Shown here piece by piece: positions 24,217 to 31,289 of a DNA stretch of 35,651 nucleotides. Position 1 is the first letter of the stretch. Every line of letters starts with the position of its first letter. Where the stretch lies: NCBI RefSeq assembly GCF_003611585.1, contig NZ_RAVW01000037.1:1-35651 (forward strand). The letters are read 5' to 3'. Below the pieces are notes generated by a model. It made no database searches and was not told the DNA's origin. It was given only the letters and a program-made list of their open reading frames with translations. A program made the position numbers and the translations under genes. Source of the DNA: Corallococcus exercitus (GTDB taxonomy: Bacteria > Myxococcota > Myxococcia > Myxococcales > Myxococcaceae).

Positions 24217-24244
24217 GCGCTCCCGGAGGTCCTACCGGGAGCGC
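24217..24244. terminator. Intrinsic-type hairpin between convergent genes
   Basis: A perfect 10-bp stem (GCGCTCCCGG at 24217-24226, CCGGGAGCGC at 24235-24244) with an 8-base loop lies between the LamG gene stop (24183) and the thiolase stop (24251). There is no T run on either side. Position and strength suggest a bidirectional terminator. Confidence 0.65.
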
Positions 24245-24250
24245 TGAGCG

Positions 24251-25486
24251 CTACACGCGCTCGATGATGGTGGCGATGCCCTGGCCGCCACCGATGCACA
24301 TGGTGATGAGCGCCGTCTGCTTGCCCGTGCGCTCCAGCTCGTCCAGGGCGGTGCCCAGCAGCATCGCGCCGGTGGCGCCCAGCGGGTGGCCCAGCGCGAT
24401 GGCGCCTCCGTTGACGTTCACCCGCTCCGGGTCGATGTCCAGCGCGCGCGTCGTCTGGAGGACCACGGCGGCGAACGCCTCGTTGATCTCCCACAGGTCG
24501 ATGTCGCGAGCCTTCATGCCGGCCATGCGCAGGGCCTTCTCGCTCGCGGGCGCGGGGGCGGTGAGCATGATGAGCGGCTCGGTGCCGACGGTCGCCATGG
24601 CGCGGATGCGGGCGCGGGGCTTGAGCCCCTTCTCCTTCACGTAGCGCTCCGACGCCAGCGCCACCACCGCCGCCCCGTCCACGATGCCGCTGGAGTTGCC
24701 CGCCGTGTGCACGTGCTGGATGCGCTTCGCCCGCGGGTAGGCCGCCAGCGCGATGCCATCCAGCGTCTCGCCGTGGGGGCCCACGGCCGTCTCGCCCATG
24801 GCGACGAACGCGGGCTTGAGCGCGGCCAGGCCCTGCGCGGTGGTGTCCGGGCGCGGGTACTCGTCGCGCTCCAGCAGCACGGCGCCGGTGGCCGGGTCCT
24901 TCACCGCGAAGAGGGCCTTCGCGAAGCGGTTCTCCTCGATGGCGCGGGCCGCCTGCCGCTGCGAGCGCAGGGCCCAGGCGTCCACGTCCTCGCGGGTGAT
25001 GCCCTCCAGCGTCGCGATGAGGTCCGCGCTGATGCCCTGGGGCACCTGGTAGACGCGCTCGCGCAGCCGCACGTTGCCGCCGTCCTGGCCGCCGCCGTCC
25101 GCGCCCAGCGACAGGTGCGACATGCTCTCCACGCCGCCCGTCACCACGAAGTCCATGGCGCCGGAGGCCACGCCCATCGCGCCGAAGTTCACCGCCTGGA
25201 GCCCGGAGCCGCAGAAGCGGTTGAGCGACACGGCGGACACGTCCTGCGGCCACCCCGCCGCCAGCACGGCATTGCGCGCGATGTTCGCGCCCTGCTCGTT
25301 CACCTGCGACACGCATCCGGCGATGACGTCACCCACCTCGCGCGCGTCCCAGCCGCCGCGCCGCTGGAGCGCGTTGAGCGTCTGCGCGAGCAGCTCCTGC
25401 GGGTGCAGCCCCGTCAGGGCTCCCTTGCCCATCTTCCCGCGCCCGCGCGGGGTCCGGACGGCGTCGATGATGTAGCTGGCGGTCAT
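24251..25486 (-). CDS. Acetyl-CoA C-acyltransferase (thiolase)
   Basis: A 411-aa thiolase of the FadA/AtoB type that catalyses the CoA-dependent cleavage of 3-oxoacyl-CoA, or the reverse condensation. All three active-site motifs are present: the acylated Cys in [18 protein letters not shown] near residue 90, the catalytic His in [15 protein letters not shown] near residue 362, and the second Cys in [18 protein letters not shown] near residue 398. [18 protein letters not shown] also fits. The N-terminus [20 protein letters not shown] is typical; ATG 25486 follows AAAGGAG. Length and motif order match degradative thiolases. No FadB or acyl-CoA dehydrogenase gene lies beside it, so it acts with unlinked beta-oxidation genes. 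Confidence 0.95.
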   Translation of the reverse strand: MTASYIIDAVRTPRGRGKMGKGALTGLHPQELLAQTLNALQRRGGWDAREVGDVIAGCVSQVNEQGANIARNAVLAAGWPQDVSAVSLNRFCGSGLQAVNFGAMGVASGAMDFVVTGGVESMSHLSLGADGGGQDGGNVRLRERVYQVPQGISADLIATLEGITREDVDAWALRSQRQAARAIEENRFAKALFAVKDPATGAVLLERDEYPRPDTTAQGLAALKPAFVAMGETAVGPHGETLDGIALAAYPRAKRIQHVHTAGNSSGIVDGAAVVALASERYVKEKGLKPRARIRAMATVGTEPLIMLTAPAPASEKALRMAGMKARDIDLWEINEAFAAVVLQTTRALDIDPERVNVNGGAIALGHPLGATGAMLLGTALDELERTGKQTALITMCIGGGQGIATIIERV

Positions 25487-25502
25487 GTGTGGCTCCTTTG
25501 AT

Positions 25503-25534
25503 TTCGAGCGTAATATTACCAGCGTAATCTCGAA
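25503..25534 (-). promoter_or_regulatory. Operator-like dyad and direct repeats upstream of the thiolase
   Basis: TTCGAG (25503-25508) and CTCGAA (25529-25534) form an inverted repeat around two GCGTAAT direct repeats (25508-25514, 25522-25528) and a GTAATATTAC palindrome (25510-25519). This AT-rich patch sits 17-48 bases before the thiolase ATG, where a promoter and repressor site for a fatty-acid regulon would be expected. The regulator is not identified. Confidence 0.5.
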
Positions 25535-25561
25535 GTCAAGGCGACCTGGGGTGGGAACGCG

Positions 25562-25599
25562 CGACGGGCCCGGCGCCTGGGGTGGCACCGGGCCCGTCG
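25562..25599 (-). terminator. Long perfect-stem hairpin downstream of the OsmC gene
   Basis: CGACGGGCCCGG (25562-25573) and CCGGGCCCGTCG (25588-25599) make a perfect 12-bp stem with a 14-base loop, 28 bases beyond the OsmC stop. It is the likely end of the transcript that begins with lanC or with osmC. The T-rich tail is missing. Confidence 0.6.
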
Positions 25600-25626
25600 T
25601 GGGGGATGGACCGTTGGGGAGCGGAC

Positions 25627-26076
25627 CTATGCGGCGGGCAGCATGGACAGGTGGATGGGGGTGGCGTGCGCCAGGTTGTCGCTGACGGGGCAGCGCGTCT
25701 CCACCTCGCGCAGCAGATGGGCGAGCTGTTCCTGGGTGACGTCGCCCTTCACGTGGATGGTGGCGGTGAGGGACTGGTAGCCGGCGCGGACCTCACGGTG
25801 GGTGCCGGCGAACTTCGCGGGGTCCAGGGAGCCCTTCACGGTGATTTCGGTGCCGGTGACGGGGATGCCCAGCTCGCGGGCGATGAAGAAGGTCATGTAG
25901 TTCAGGCAGCCCGCGTGCGCCGCGAGGATGAAGTCGAGCGGGCTGGGCGCGCCGTTCTGGCCGCCCAGCTCCACGGGCTCGTCCATGAAGATCTTGAACG
26001 CCTGCGCCTCCGTGGTGCTGCGGGCCATGCTCTCCCCCACGGTGCGGACCTGTCCGGTGTACATCGGCTGTGCCAT
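25627..26076 (-). CDS. OsmC/Ohr family protein
   Basis: A 149-aa protein of the OsmC superfamily of thiol-dependent hydroperoxide reductases. The two redox cysteines are present in the correct places: [12 protein letters not shown] (Cys near residue 56) and [19 protein letters not shown] (Cys near residue 128). [17 protein letters not shown] supplies the family Gly-Pro-Ser-Pro segment. ATG 26076 follows AGGAGA; an upstream extension to 26094 has a worse context. It starts 51 bases after the lanB stop on the same strand, so it may be the last gene of the lanC-lanB transcript. A role in protecting against organic hydroperoxides is known for the family; involvement in lanthipeptide production is only inferred from position. 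Confidence 0.88.
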   Translation of the reverse strand: MAQPMYTGQVRTVGESMARSTTEAQAFKIFMDEPVELGGQNGAPSPLDFILAAHAGCLNYMTFFIARELGIPVTGTEITVKGSLDPAKFAGTHREVRAGYQSLTATIHVKGDVTQEQLAHLLREVETRCPVSDNLAHATPIHLSMLPAA

Positions 26077-26127
26077 GTCGTTGGTCTCCTGCACTGGATA
26101 CGGAGGCAGGCCGCCAGACGGGTCGTG

Positions 26128-29100
26128 TCAGGACCGCTTCCGCTCCCGGGCCCGCCGGGACGTGTAGAGGCGGTGGAGGAGGTCGTAGAGGACCAGCTCC
26201 TGTGCGCGGGCGGCGGTGCGCAGCATCCGGTTGGTGTGCATGTGGACCAGGCTCATCGCCACGCGGTCCAGGGGCTGGGTGAGCTGTCCCGCGTCCGCGC
26301 ACGCGCGCAGCTGGCCCAGCACCGGCGCCTGTCGTTCCGCGCGGCGGCGCAGCACCGCGAGCCCTGGCGCGAGCGGCCCCTCGGAGGGCCACGGCTGCCA
26401 TAGCAGGGCCTCCAGCTCCTGGCGGTGCGTCCGGAAGCGTTCGCCCAGCCGCCGCTCGACGGCGCCGTCCACCGAGAACTCCTGGCCGTAGCCCTGGCGC
26501 AGCCCTTCGAGCAGCCGGCAGCGGCCCTCCAGGTCGAAGCCCAGGTCCGTCAGCACCGTGTCGATGCCGCACAGCACCAGCCGCCAGCGCGCGTCCGCGC
26601 CGCCCTCCTCGGCGACCGTGTCGAGCAGCTCCAGCGCCGCGTCGCTGTCCGCGTGGAACCACTGCTCCGCGAGCGGCATGCCCGCGTCGCCGCCGTAGCG
26701 TTCGACCTCGCGCTCGTACGTGTCCACCTGCACGCGGTGGACAAGGCCGTCCCGCCGGAGCGGACCGAGCAGCGTGTGCAGGTGCTCCAGGACCTCGCCG
26801 CGCAGCCGTCGCGGGTCGCCCTTGAGACGCACGCGCAGGTGCCAGTCCGGATCTCCGTAGCGCAGGAAGAACCACTGGCTCGCGGCACCGGACGCCAGGG
26901 CCTGACGGACCGCCGGCGCCACGGCCTCCGCCAGCACGCGCTCCGCGAGCGACGTGCCGGTGTAGAGCTTGACGTACAGCCACTCGGAGCCCGGCGGGAA
27001 GGAGCGCTCGATGCGCGGGGGCTTAGGCAGGTGCACGGCGGGCGCGGGCACCGCGGGCGCGGTGCGCACGAAGGGCACCACCACCTCGTGGGCGAAGCGG
27101 CCCTCGGGGCCCTGGACGCACAGGCCTTCCTTCTCCGGCAGCTCCACCAGCACCACGGCATCCGCGCGCTGCCGCACCAGGTGGACGAAGGTGTCCACGC
27201 TGAGCACGTTGTCCAGGTCCACCGGCAGCACGTTGTCGCGGTCCTCCAGGCCGACGAAGCGCGGCAGCTGGAGCCGTTCGCGCAGCCGCTGGGCTTCACG
27301 GAAGCGCTCGGCGCCCTCGCGTTCACCGAGCGCGCGGAGCATGGACGCCTGGAGCCGCCAGCGGGCGCGGTGGAGGATGAGCCGGCCCATCGTCACGCGC
27401 GGAAGGAACGCGCTGCTCGCGAGCGGACCCCACTTCCAGCGCAGGCCGGGGGTGACGCCCTGCTGCTGGAGCGTGCCCAGGAAGGTGTACGGGCGCAGGT
27501 GCGCGCGGCCGAAGTTGTGGACGTGGGTGACGCGCGGAAGCACTTCACGCCCCAGGCTCGCGGAGCGCAGGACGATGCGGGAGCCCTGGACGGAGAGGAA
27601 CAGGTCCGTGAGCGGGAGCTGCCGCTCCGGCGGTACCCCCGAGCGCCCCAGGTACACCAGCTCGTGCGCGCGCAGCACGGGGCGGCAGAGGATGTTGCCG
27701 TTGCGCCCCTCGGGAAGGTGCACCACCTCCGCGAAGGTGGCCTCCGGTCGCAGGGCCTCCTCCGCGCGCAGGTGCTCCGTCACGTGGCGCAGCAGCTCCG
27801 GGTCCCCGTGGCAGAAGCGCCCCAGCAGCGCCGCGCCCGAGGGGCCGATCATCGACTCGAAGACGAACTGGAACCGCCCCGCGTCCACGTCCTCCTGCGA
27901 GGCCGCGAGCACCGCCCCCATGACGGAGAAGGCATCCGGCAGCGGTCCCGGACGGGAATGGGCGAGCGCCTCCACGTCGGCGGGCTCCAGCTCCAGCGGA
28001 CCGCCCGAGCGCAGCACCTCCGACAGCCGGTAGTGCAGGTGCGCCTGCGCCTTGCCCCATGCGACGGGCTCCTCGGCACGGGAAGCGGGAAGGGTCAGGT
28101 CGCGCAGGAGCGGTGCGTCCTCGGCGGCCTCCGGGCTCGCCAGCTCGAAGCCGATGCCCACGTCCTCGTCCAGCGCCTCCAGCAGGGGCACCTCGCGCGC
28201 CTCGTAGCGCTGCACGAAGGCCTCGCGGAAGCGCCGCAGCATGGAGTGTTCGGCGGACGGGTTGAGGCGGTGCAGCAGGGTGACGCCCTGGAGCATCGCG
28301 TCCACCACGGCGGGGCCCAGCGTCAGCGCCTCGGCGGGCTTGCGCAGGTCCACCTGGAACAGGCGGCTCACGTCGACAGGGGAGGGCAGGGCCTCCAGCC
28401 CGCGAGCCAGCGCGCGGTAGCGTGACGGCTCCGCGCCCGGCGGCGTGCCATCCAGCTCCGTCAGCGCACGCTGCACGCCCTGGAGGACGCGGTGGGACGC
28501 GGCCATCGCGGGCACGCCCTCCAGGCGCGCGAGCAGCTCGCGCAGCGGCTCCAGGCCCGTGACGGGCGGTGCCAGGTCCGGCACCAGGAGCTGGTGCTCG
28601 ACGAGCATGTCCACGTACTCCGTGGCCTCTTCGCGCGACACGTCGGGGTCGGCGTCCACCAACGCCTGCACCAGCGTGGCGAGCGACGCGCCCGCGCGGG
28701 CCCGCTCCAGCGTCGCCTCCAGGTACGGCGTGGGCTCCACGCCCACGAGCTGGTAGGTGCGCGAGCCGCCGGCGCGCCGGGACTCGGCGTAGCGCAGCCG
28801 GCCCGCGACCCGGTACAGGCTGGAGTTGGGGTGGTAGCCCAGGGCCTCGCGCAGCTCCGGCAGTCTGGCGAGCTGCTCCATCAGCGCGTCGACGTAGTCC
28901 GTGTCCAGTCGCGTGTGGCGCCGGTACGTCTCACGAGCAGGCAGCCACAGCCGCGTGGACGCGGTGAGCGTGCCCAGGCTGTTGCCCGCGAAGAGGCCGA
29001 AGGGCGTCGACCGCGCCGCCATGCGCTGCCAGTAGCGCACCAGTGTCCGCTCCAGCTTCTCGCCGTGCGGACTCCCGGGCGCGGACGTCCACGCGGGCAG

Positions 29101-29346
29101 GTGCTCCTCCAGCGACGGCGACGCGAGGAACAGCGCCTCCCGCACCTCCGGCCGGGCAATCACCGCGGAGAGCCGTTCACGCAGGAGCGCGCGGTCCCGC
29201 TCCAGCGCTGCTTCCAGCTCCACGGTGGAAGCCGTCAGCGCGGCGGAGGCGGAGAGTCCCCGGCCCCAGGCGAGCAGCTCGTCGAAGGGCAGCAGCGGGG
29301 TGCGGAGGACGAAGAACCCGGAGGGAGCGAAGCCCGGCGGCGTCAT
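26128..29346 (-). CDS. lanB: LanB-type class I lanthipeptide dehydratase
   Basis: A 1072-aa full-length class I dehydratase, which uses glutamyl-tRNA(Glu) to glutamylate Ser/Thr of a precursor and then eliminates glutamate to leave Dha/Dhb. The N-terminal glutamylation domain starts with GFFVLRTPLLPFDELLAWGR and holds RYWQRMAARSTPFGLFAG near residues 102-119, HTRLDTDYVDALMEQLARL near 142-160 and the LPRVTHVHNFGRAH segment. The C-terminal elimination domain (about 785-1060, SpaB_C type) holds FFLRYGDPDWHLRVRLKG (about 825-842), YEREVERYGGDAGMPLAEQW (about 873-892), and SLVHMHTNRM near 1032, all matching the conserved Arg/His sites of NisB-type enzymes. ATG 29346 overlaps the lanC stop by four bases. 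The frame is open further upstream inside lanC, but that is not coding. Confidence 0.95.
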   Translation of the reverse strand: MTPPGFAPSGFFVLRTPLLPFDELLAWGRGLSASAALTASTVELEAALERDRALLRERLSAVIARPEVREALFLASPSLEEHLPAWTSAPGSPHGEKLERTLVRYWQRMAARSTPFGLFAGNSLGTLTASTRLWLPARETYRRHTRLDTDYVDALMEQLARLPELREALGYHPNSSLYRVAGRLRYAESRRAGGSRTYQLVGVEPTPYLEATLERARAGASLATLVQALVDADPDVSREEATEYVDMLVEHQLLVPDLAPPVTGLEPLRELLARLEGVPAMAASHRVLQGVQRALTELDGTPPGAEPSRYRALARGLEALPSPVDVSRLFQVDLRKPAEALTLGPAVVDAMLQGVTLLHRLNPSAEHSMLRRFREAFVQRYEAREVPLLEALDEDVGIGFELASPEAAEDAPLLRDLTLPASRAEEPVAWGKAQAHLHYRLSEVLRSGGPLELEPADVEALAHSRPGPLPDAFSVMGAVLAASQEDVDAGRFQFVFESMIGPSGAALLGRFCHGDPELLRHVTEHLRAEEALRPEATFAEVVHLPEGRNGNILCRPVLRAHELVYLGRSGVPPERQLPLTDLFLSVQGSRIVLRSASLGREVLPRVTHVHNFGRAHLRPYTFLGTLQQQGVTPGLRWKWGPLASSAFLPRVTMGRLILHRARWRLQASMLRALGEREGAERFREAQRLRERLQLPRFVGLEDRDNVLPVDLDNVLSVDTFVHLVRQRADAVVLVELPEKEGLCVQGPEGRFAHEVVVPFVRTAPAVPAPAVHLPKPPRIERSFPPGSEWLYVKLYTGTSLAERVLAEAVAPAVRQALASGAASQWFFLRYGDPDWHLRVRLKGDPRRLRGEVLEHLHTLLGPLRRDGLVHRVQVDTYEREVERYGGDAGMPLAEQWFHADSDAALELLDTVAEEGGADARWRLVLCGIDTVLTDLGFDLEGRCRLLEGLRQGYGQEFSVDGAVERRLGERFRTHRQELEALLWQPWPSEGPLAPGLAVLRRRAERQAPVLGQLRACADAGQLTQPLDRVAMSLVHMHTNRMLRTAARAQELVLYDLLHRLYTSRRARERKRS

Positions 29347-30620
29347 GGAGAGTCCAGGGGAGAGCGGGGCAGGGACATGAGCAGCATGCGGTCCCAGGAG
29401 GGCTCCGCGGAGGAGGTCGCCGCGAGGAGCGCCAGCGCGATGCCGGTGGCTCCCCCAAGCAGGCCGGTGTCGTCGGTCCAGTCGCCCGTGCCGTCGTCGG
29501 AATACTCCCGCGTGCGGAAGCCGGCCACGCCCAGGCCCGGCTGCCGGTGGACGGAGAACAGCTGCTGGAACCAGTAGCGGGAGGCGGCCTCGAAGGCGGG
29601 CTCGCCCGTGGTCTGGTACAGGCGGTTGTAGAGGTGCGCGAGCCCCGCGGAGCCGTGGCAGAGCCCGCCGTCCTTCACGGAGGCGACGTCCGTCCAGCGC
29701 CCGGCGGCCTCCAGGCAGAGCGCGAGCGCCTGGGCTTCCCACGCGGGTTCGCGCACCGCGCGCGCCAGCGTGTGCAGTCCCAGCGCCACGCCGGGATCGC
29801 CGTAGCACCACGCCGGACGGCGCGGCCACGTGAGGGGTTCATTCCGTGCGCCCACGCGCGTGGGGAAGCGGGCGGGGTCGGAGTCCGCCGCGCGCCGGGC
29901 CATGAACCAGGTCCATCCTCCCTGGAGCAGCTCGCGAGCGGCCTCGACCCCCGCGGCCACCGCGCCGCCCAGCACGATGAGCAGCCCCGCCATGCCGTGC
30001 GCGACGCCCAGGTTGAAGCTGCCCTCGGGATGCTCGTCCCGCATCCTCGCTTCGACATGGCCGGCCTGCGTCTTCCAGCGCAGCCCTTCCGGCGTGCGCT
30101 CCGCCAGCTCCCCGAGCCGCGCGACCACGGCCTCCAGGCAGCGCCGCGCGCCCTCCCGTGGAAGGCGCTCCAGTGCGTACGCGCCCATGCCCACCAGTCC
30201 GCTCACCAGGTCATAGCGGTGCGTCCACGGGCGCGTCTGGAGGAAGTCCTCGAGCGCGGCGTCGATGTCCGTGAGCGGATCCTCCTCCGGGGACTCGGAA
30301 GGGCGCTGCACGTGCTGCACGGCCCACGCGATGCCCGTGAAGCCGTCATAGAGGTCCGGCCCCAGCGTCTGAGCACCGAGCGCCCCCGTGGCGAGCTCCA
30401 GCCACGCCTCCGAAGCCGCGCGATGCTTCGCGTCACCGTGAGCCCGCGCCAGCGCGTCAAAAAGCACCGCGCGCCCTGCCTCACCTCGCGCGAGGGATGC
30501 CAGGGATGAAACCTGCCCGGGAGGATGCGACAGCGCGTCGACAAGCATTGCGAGCACTTGCAACGCTGTGTCGCGCTCGACGCCTTGCAGCAAGGGCTTC
30601 CATGGAGGGGACTGTCGCAT
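29343..30620 (-). CDS. lanC: LanC-type lanthionine cyclase
   Basis: A 425-aa zinc-dependent cyclase that adds Cys thiols to dehydrated Ser/Thr. The zinc ligands of NisC (Cys284, Cys330, His331) correspond to WCYGDPGVALGLHT near residue 270 and LCHGSAGLAHLYNRLYQ near residue 320. The alpha-barrel landmarks LGVAHGMAGLLIVLGG (about 205) and DDTGLLGGATGIALALLA (about 385-402) are also present. ATG 30620 follows GGAG seven bases upstream; a longer frame to 30743 starts within the intergenic region. The gene overlaps lanB (ATGA), so the two are co-translated. It is transcribed away from the precursor genes at 30759. No LanM-like or kinase domain is present, so the system is class I. Confidence 0.95.
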   Translation of the reverse strand: MRQSPPWKPLLQGVERDTALQVLAMLVDALSHPPGQVSSLASLARGEAGRAVLFDALARAHGDAKHRAASEAWLELATGALGAQTLGPDLYDGFTGIAWAVQHVQRPSESPEEDPLTDIDAALEDFLQTRPWTHRYDLVSGLVGMGAYALERLPREGARRCLEAVVARLGELAERTPEGLRWKTQAGHVEARMRDEHPEGSFNLGVAHGMAGLLIVLGGAVAAGVEAARELLQGGWTWFMARRAADSDPARFPTRVGARNEPLTWPRRPAWCYGDPGVALGLHTLARAVREPAWEAQALALCLEAAGRWTDVASVKDGGLCHGSAGLAHLYNRLYQTTGEPAFEAASRYWFQQLFSVHRQPGLGVAGFRTREYSDDGTGDWTDDTGLLGGATGIALALLAATSSAEPSWDRMLLMSLPRSPLDSP

Positions 30621-30758
30621 GTCGTTGCTCCATCCAGTCTGGAAATGAAATTCAGCGCATGGCGGTTCTGGCGGGGAGCGCTTGTTTAGTCGGGAAACAG
30701 GTGTTTGACTTGCTGTTGCAGTAAACGCCGTCAAGGACCGCAACGAAAGGGCAACGTC
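30621..30758. promoter_or_regulatory. Divergent intergenic region between lanC and the first precursor gene
   Basis: These 138 bases hold the divergent promoters for lanCB and the precursors. The stretch around 30680-30725 is the most AT-rich of the locus, with AAACAGGTGTTTGACTTG, where TTGACT (30703-30708 region) could serve as a -35-like hexamer; no matching -10 was found at 17 bases. Promoter assignment is therefore tentative. Confidence 0.4.
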
Positions 30759-30908
30759 ATGGACAAGCAGGACACCCAGAAGCCCAAGAAGTTGAGCCTG
30801 AAGCGAGAGACCGTCCGCCTGCTCTCCGGAGCGGGAGCTGAGCAGCAGGCGCGCAAGGAGCTCACCTCGCCCATCTGCACGGACTACGGCACGAAGTGTG
30901 ATCTCTGA
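30759..30908 (+). CDS. lanA1: Class I lanthipeptide precursor 1
   Basis: A 49-aa precursor. The leader (residues 1-33) holds KKLSLKRETVRLLS, a KLxLxxET-type recognition motif as in class I lanthipeptide leaders of Bacteroidota and relatives. The core, inferred as ELTSPICTDYGTKCDL, has Ser37-Pro-Ile-Cys40, which mimics the Thr-Pro-Gly-Cys of nisin ring B, plus Thr41 and Cys47 for a second ring; Thr36 and Thr45 are further dehydration sites. The core is acidic (net about -2). The start ATG 30759 follows GAAAGG at a good distance. It is 138 bases from lanC on the opposite strand. The leader cleavage point is unknown; the conserved Arg32-Lys33 before (E/D)LTSP is suggestive. Confidence 0.88.
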   Translation: MDKQDTQKPKKLSLKRETVRLLSGAGAEQQARKELTSPICTDYGTKCDL

Positions 30909-30914
30909 GCCGTA

Positions 30915-30936
30915 TCACGGGCATCCCTGCCCGTGA
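30915..30936 (+). terminator. Hairpin after precursor 1 (terminator, attenuator or processing stem)
   Basis: TCACGGGCA-TCCC-TGCCCGTGA is a perfect 9-bp stem with a 4-base loop six bases after the stop. There is no T run. Its arms recur after precursor 2 and near the MFS start, so it may be a shared regulatory or stabilising element that lets some transcripts read on. Confidence 0.6.
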
Positions 30937-30987
30937 ATCCAGCTTGGCTGTCAACGTACGCAAAGACTGCAACGAAAGGACAATGCC

Positions 30988-31134
30988 ATGGACAAACAGG
31001 ACATGCAGAAGCCCAAGAAGCTGAGTCTGAAGCGTGAAACCGTCCGCCTCCTGTCCAATTCGGAAGCGGAGATGCCGGGTCGCAAGGACCTGACCAGTCC
31101 GTTCTGCACGGAGGGTCCGCGGTGTGAGCTCTGA
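30988..31134 (+). CDS. lanA2: Class I lanthipeptide precursor 2
   Basis: A 48-aa second precursor. Residues 1-23 are identical to precursor 1 except at position 6 (Met for Thr), including KKLSLKRETVRLLS; residues 24-31 differ (NSEAEMPG against GAGAEQQA). Arg32-Lys33 is again followed by the inferred core DLTSPFCTEGPRCEL. It keeps Thr36, Ser37-Pro-Phe-Cys40, Thr41 and a second Cys (46, one residue closer than in precursor 1), so the second ring would be smaller by one. The core is also acidic. ATG 30988 follows GAAAGGA, as in precursor 1. The gene is small enough to be missed by length filters. It is likely on the same transcript as precursor 1, perhaps with an own attenuated level. Confidence 0.87.
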   Translation: MDKQDMQKPKKLSLKRETVRLLSNSEAEMPGRKDLTSPFCTEGPRCEL

Positions 31135-31139
31135 CGGAC

Positions 31140-31163
31140 CTCACGGCCCTCCGGGTCCGTGAG
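31140..31163 (+). terminator. Hairpin after precursor 2
   Basis: CTCACGG (31140-31146) pairs with CCGTGAG (31157-31163), and CCC/GGG inside extends the stem with one bulged T. Its TCACGG arm begins six bases after the stop, as for precursor 1. Confidence 0.55.
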
Positions 31164-31170
31164 TCCTACC

Positions 31171-31197
31171 CGGTGGGGAGCGCGTTGCTCCCCGCCG
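31171..31197 (+). terminator. Second hairpin downstream of precursor 2
   Basis: GGGGAGC-GCGTT-GCTCCCC (31175-31193) is a perfect 7-bp stem, extended by CGG/CCG across one mismatch. GTTCTCC follows. Together with the hairpin at 31140 it could end the precursor transcript before the MFS gene. Confidence 0.5.
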
Positions 31198-31271
31198 GTT
31201 CTCCCCGGCGCAGTTGGCTGCCTGACGTCCCGTGGGTCCTCCGGGGTGCGAGTGGCGCCGTCCTCCGGGAA

Positions 31272-31289
31272 AGTCACGGCACCGTGACT
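31272..31289 (+). promoter_or_regulatory. Palindrome over the MFS gene start
   Basis: AGTCACGG-CA-CCGTGACT is an 8-bp inverted repeat. Its right arm contains the GTG start codon (31284-31286) of the MFS gene. It repeats the TCACGG/CCGTGA arms of the hairpins after the precursors. It could be a repressor site or a structure hiding the start codon. Confidence 0.5.

Larger units (their letters stand above)
30740..31163 (+). repeat. Tandem duplication of a precursor unit (229-bp period)
   Basis: GCAACGAAAGG begins at 30740 and again at 30969. The two ATG codons (30759, 30988) and the two leader coding regions are also 229 bases apart. Each copy ends with a hairpin whose TCACGG arm begins six bases after the stop codon. 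The duplicated unit therefore includes the ribosome site, the gene and the 3' hairpin. Copies diverge mostly in residues 24-31 and in the core. Confidence 0.8.

Noticed and set aside
29347-29829. Extension of LanB upstream of 29346
   Set aside because: It lies wholly inside lanC in another frame and the ATG at 29346 gives the normal LanB N-terminus with a four-base overlap.
30665-30685. Sigma-54 promoter before the precursor genes
   Set aside because: A TGGC and a TTG are present, but the GG-to-GC spacing is not the required 12 bases.
31173-31283. N-terminal extension of the MFS protein from GTG 31173
   Set aside because: The extra 37 residues are encoded across hairpins and are polar, with no similarity to the family N-terminus.
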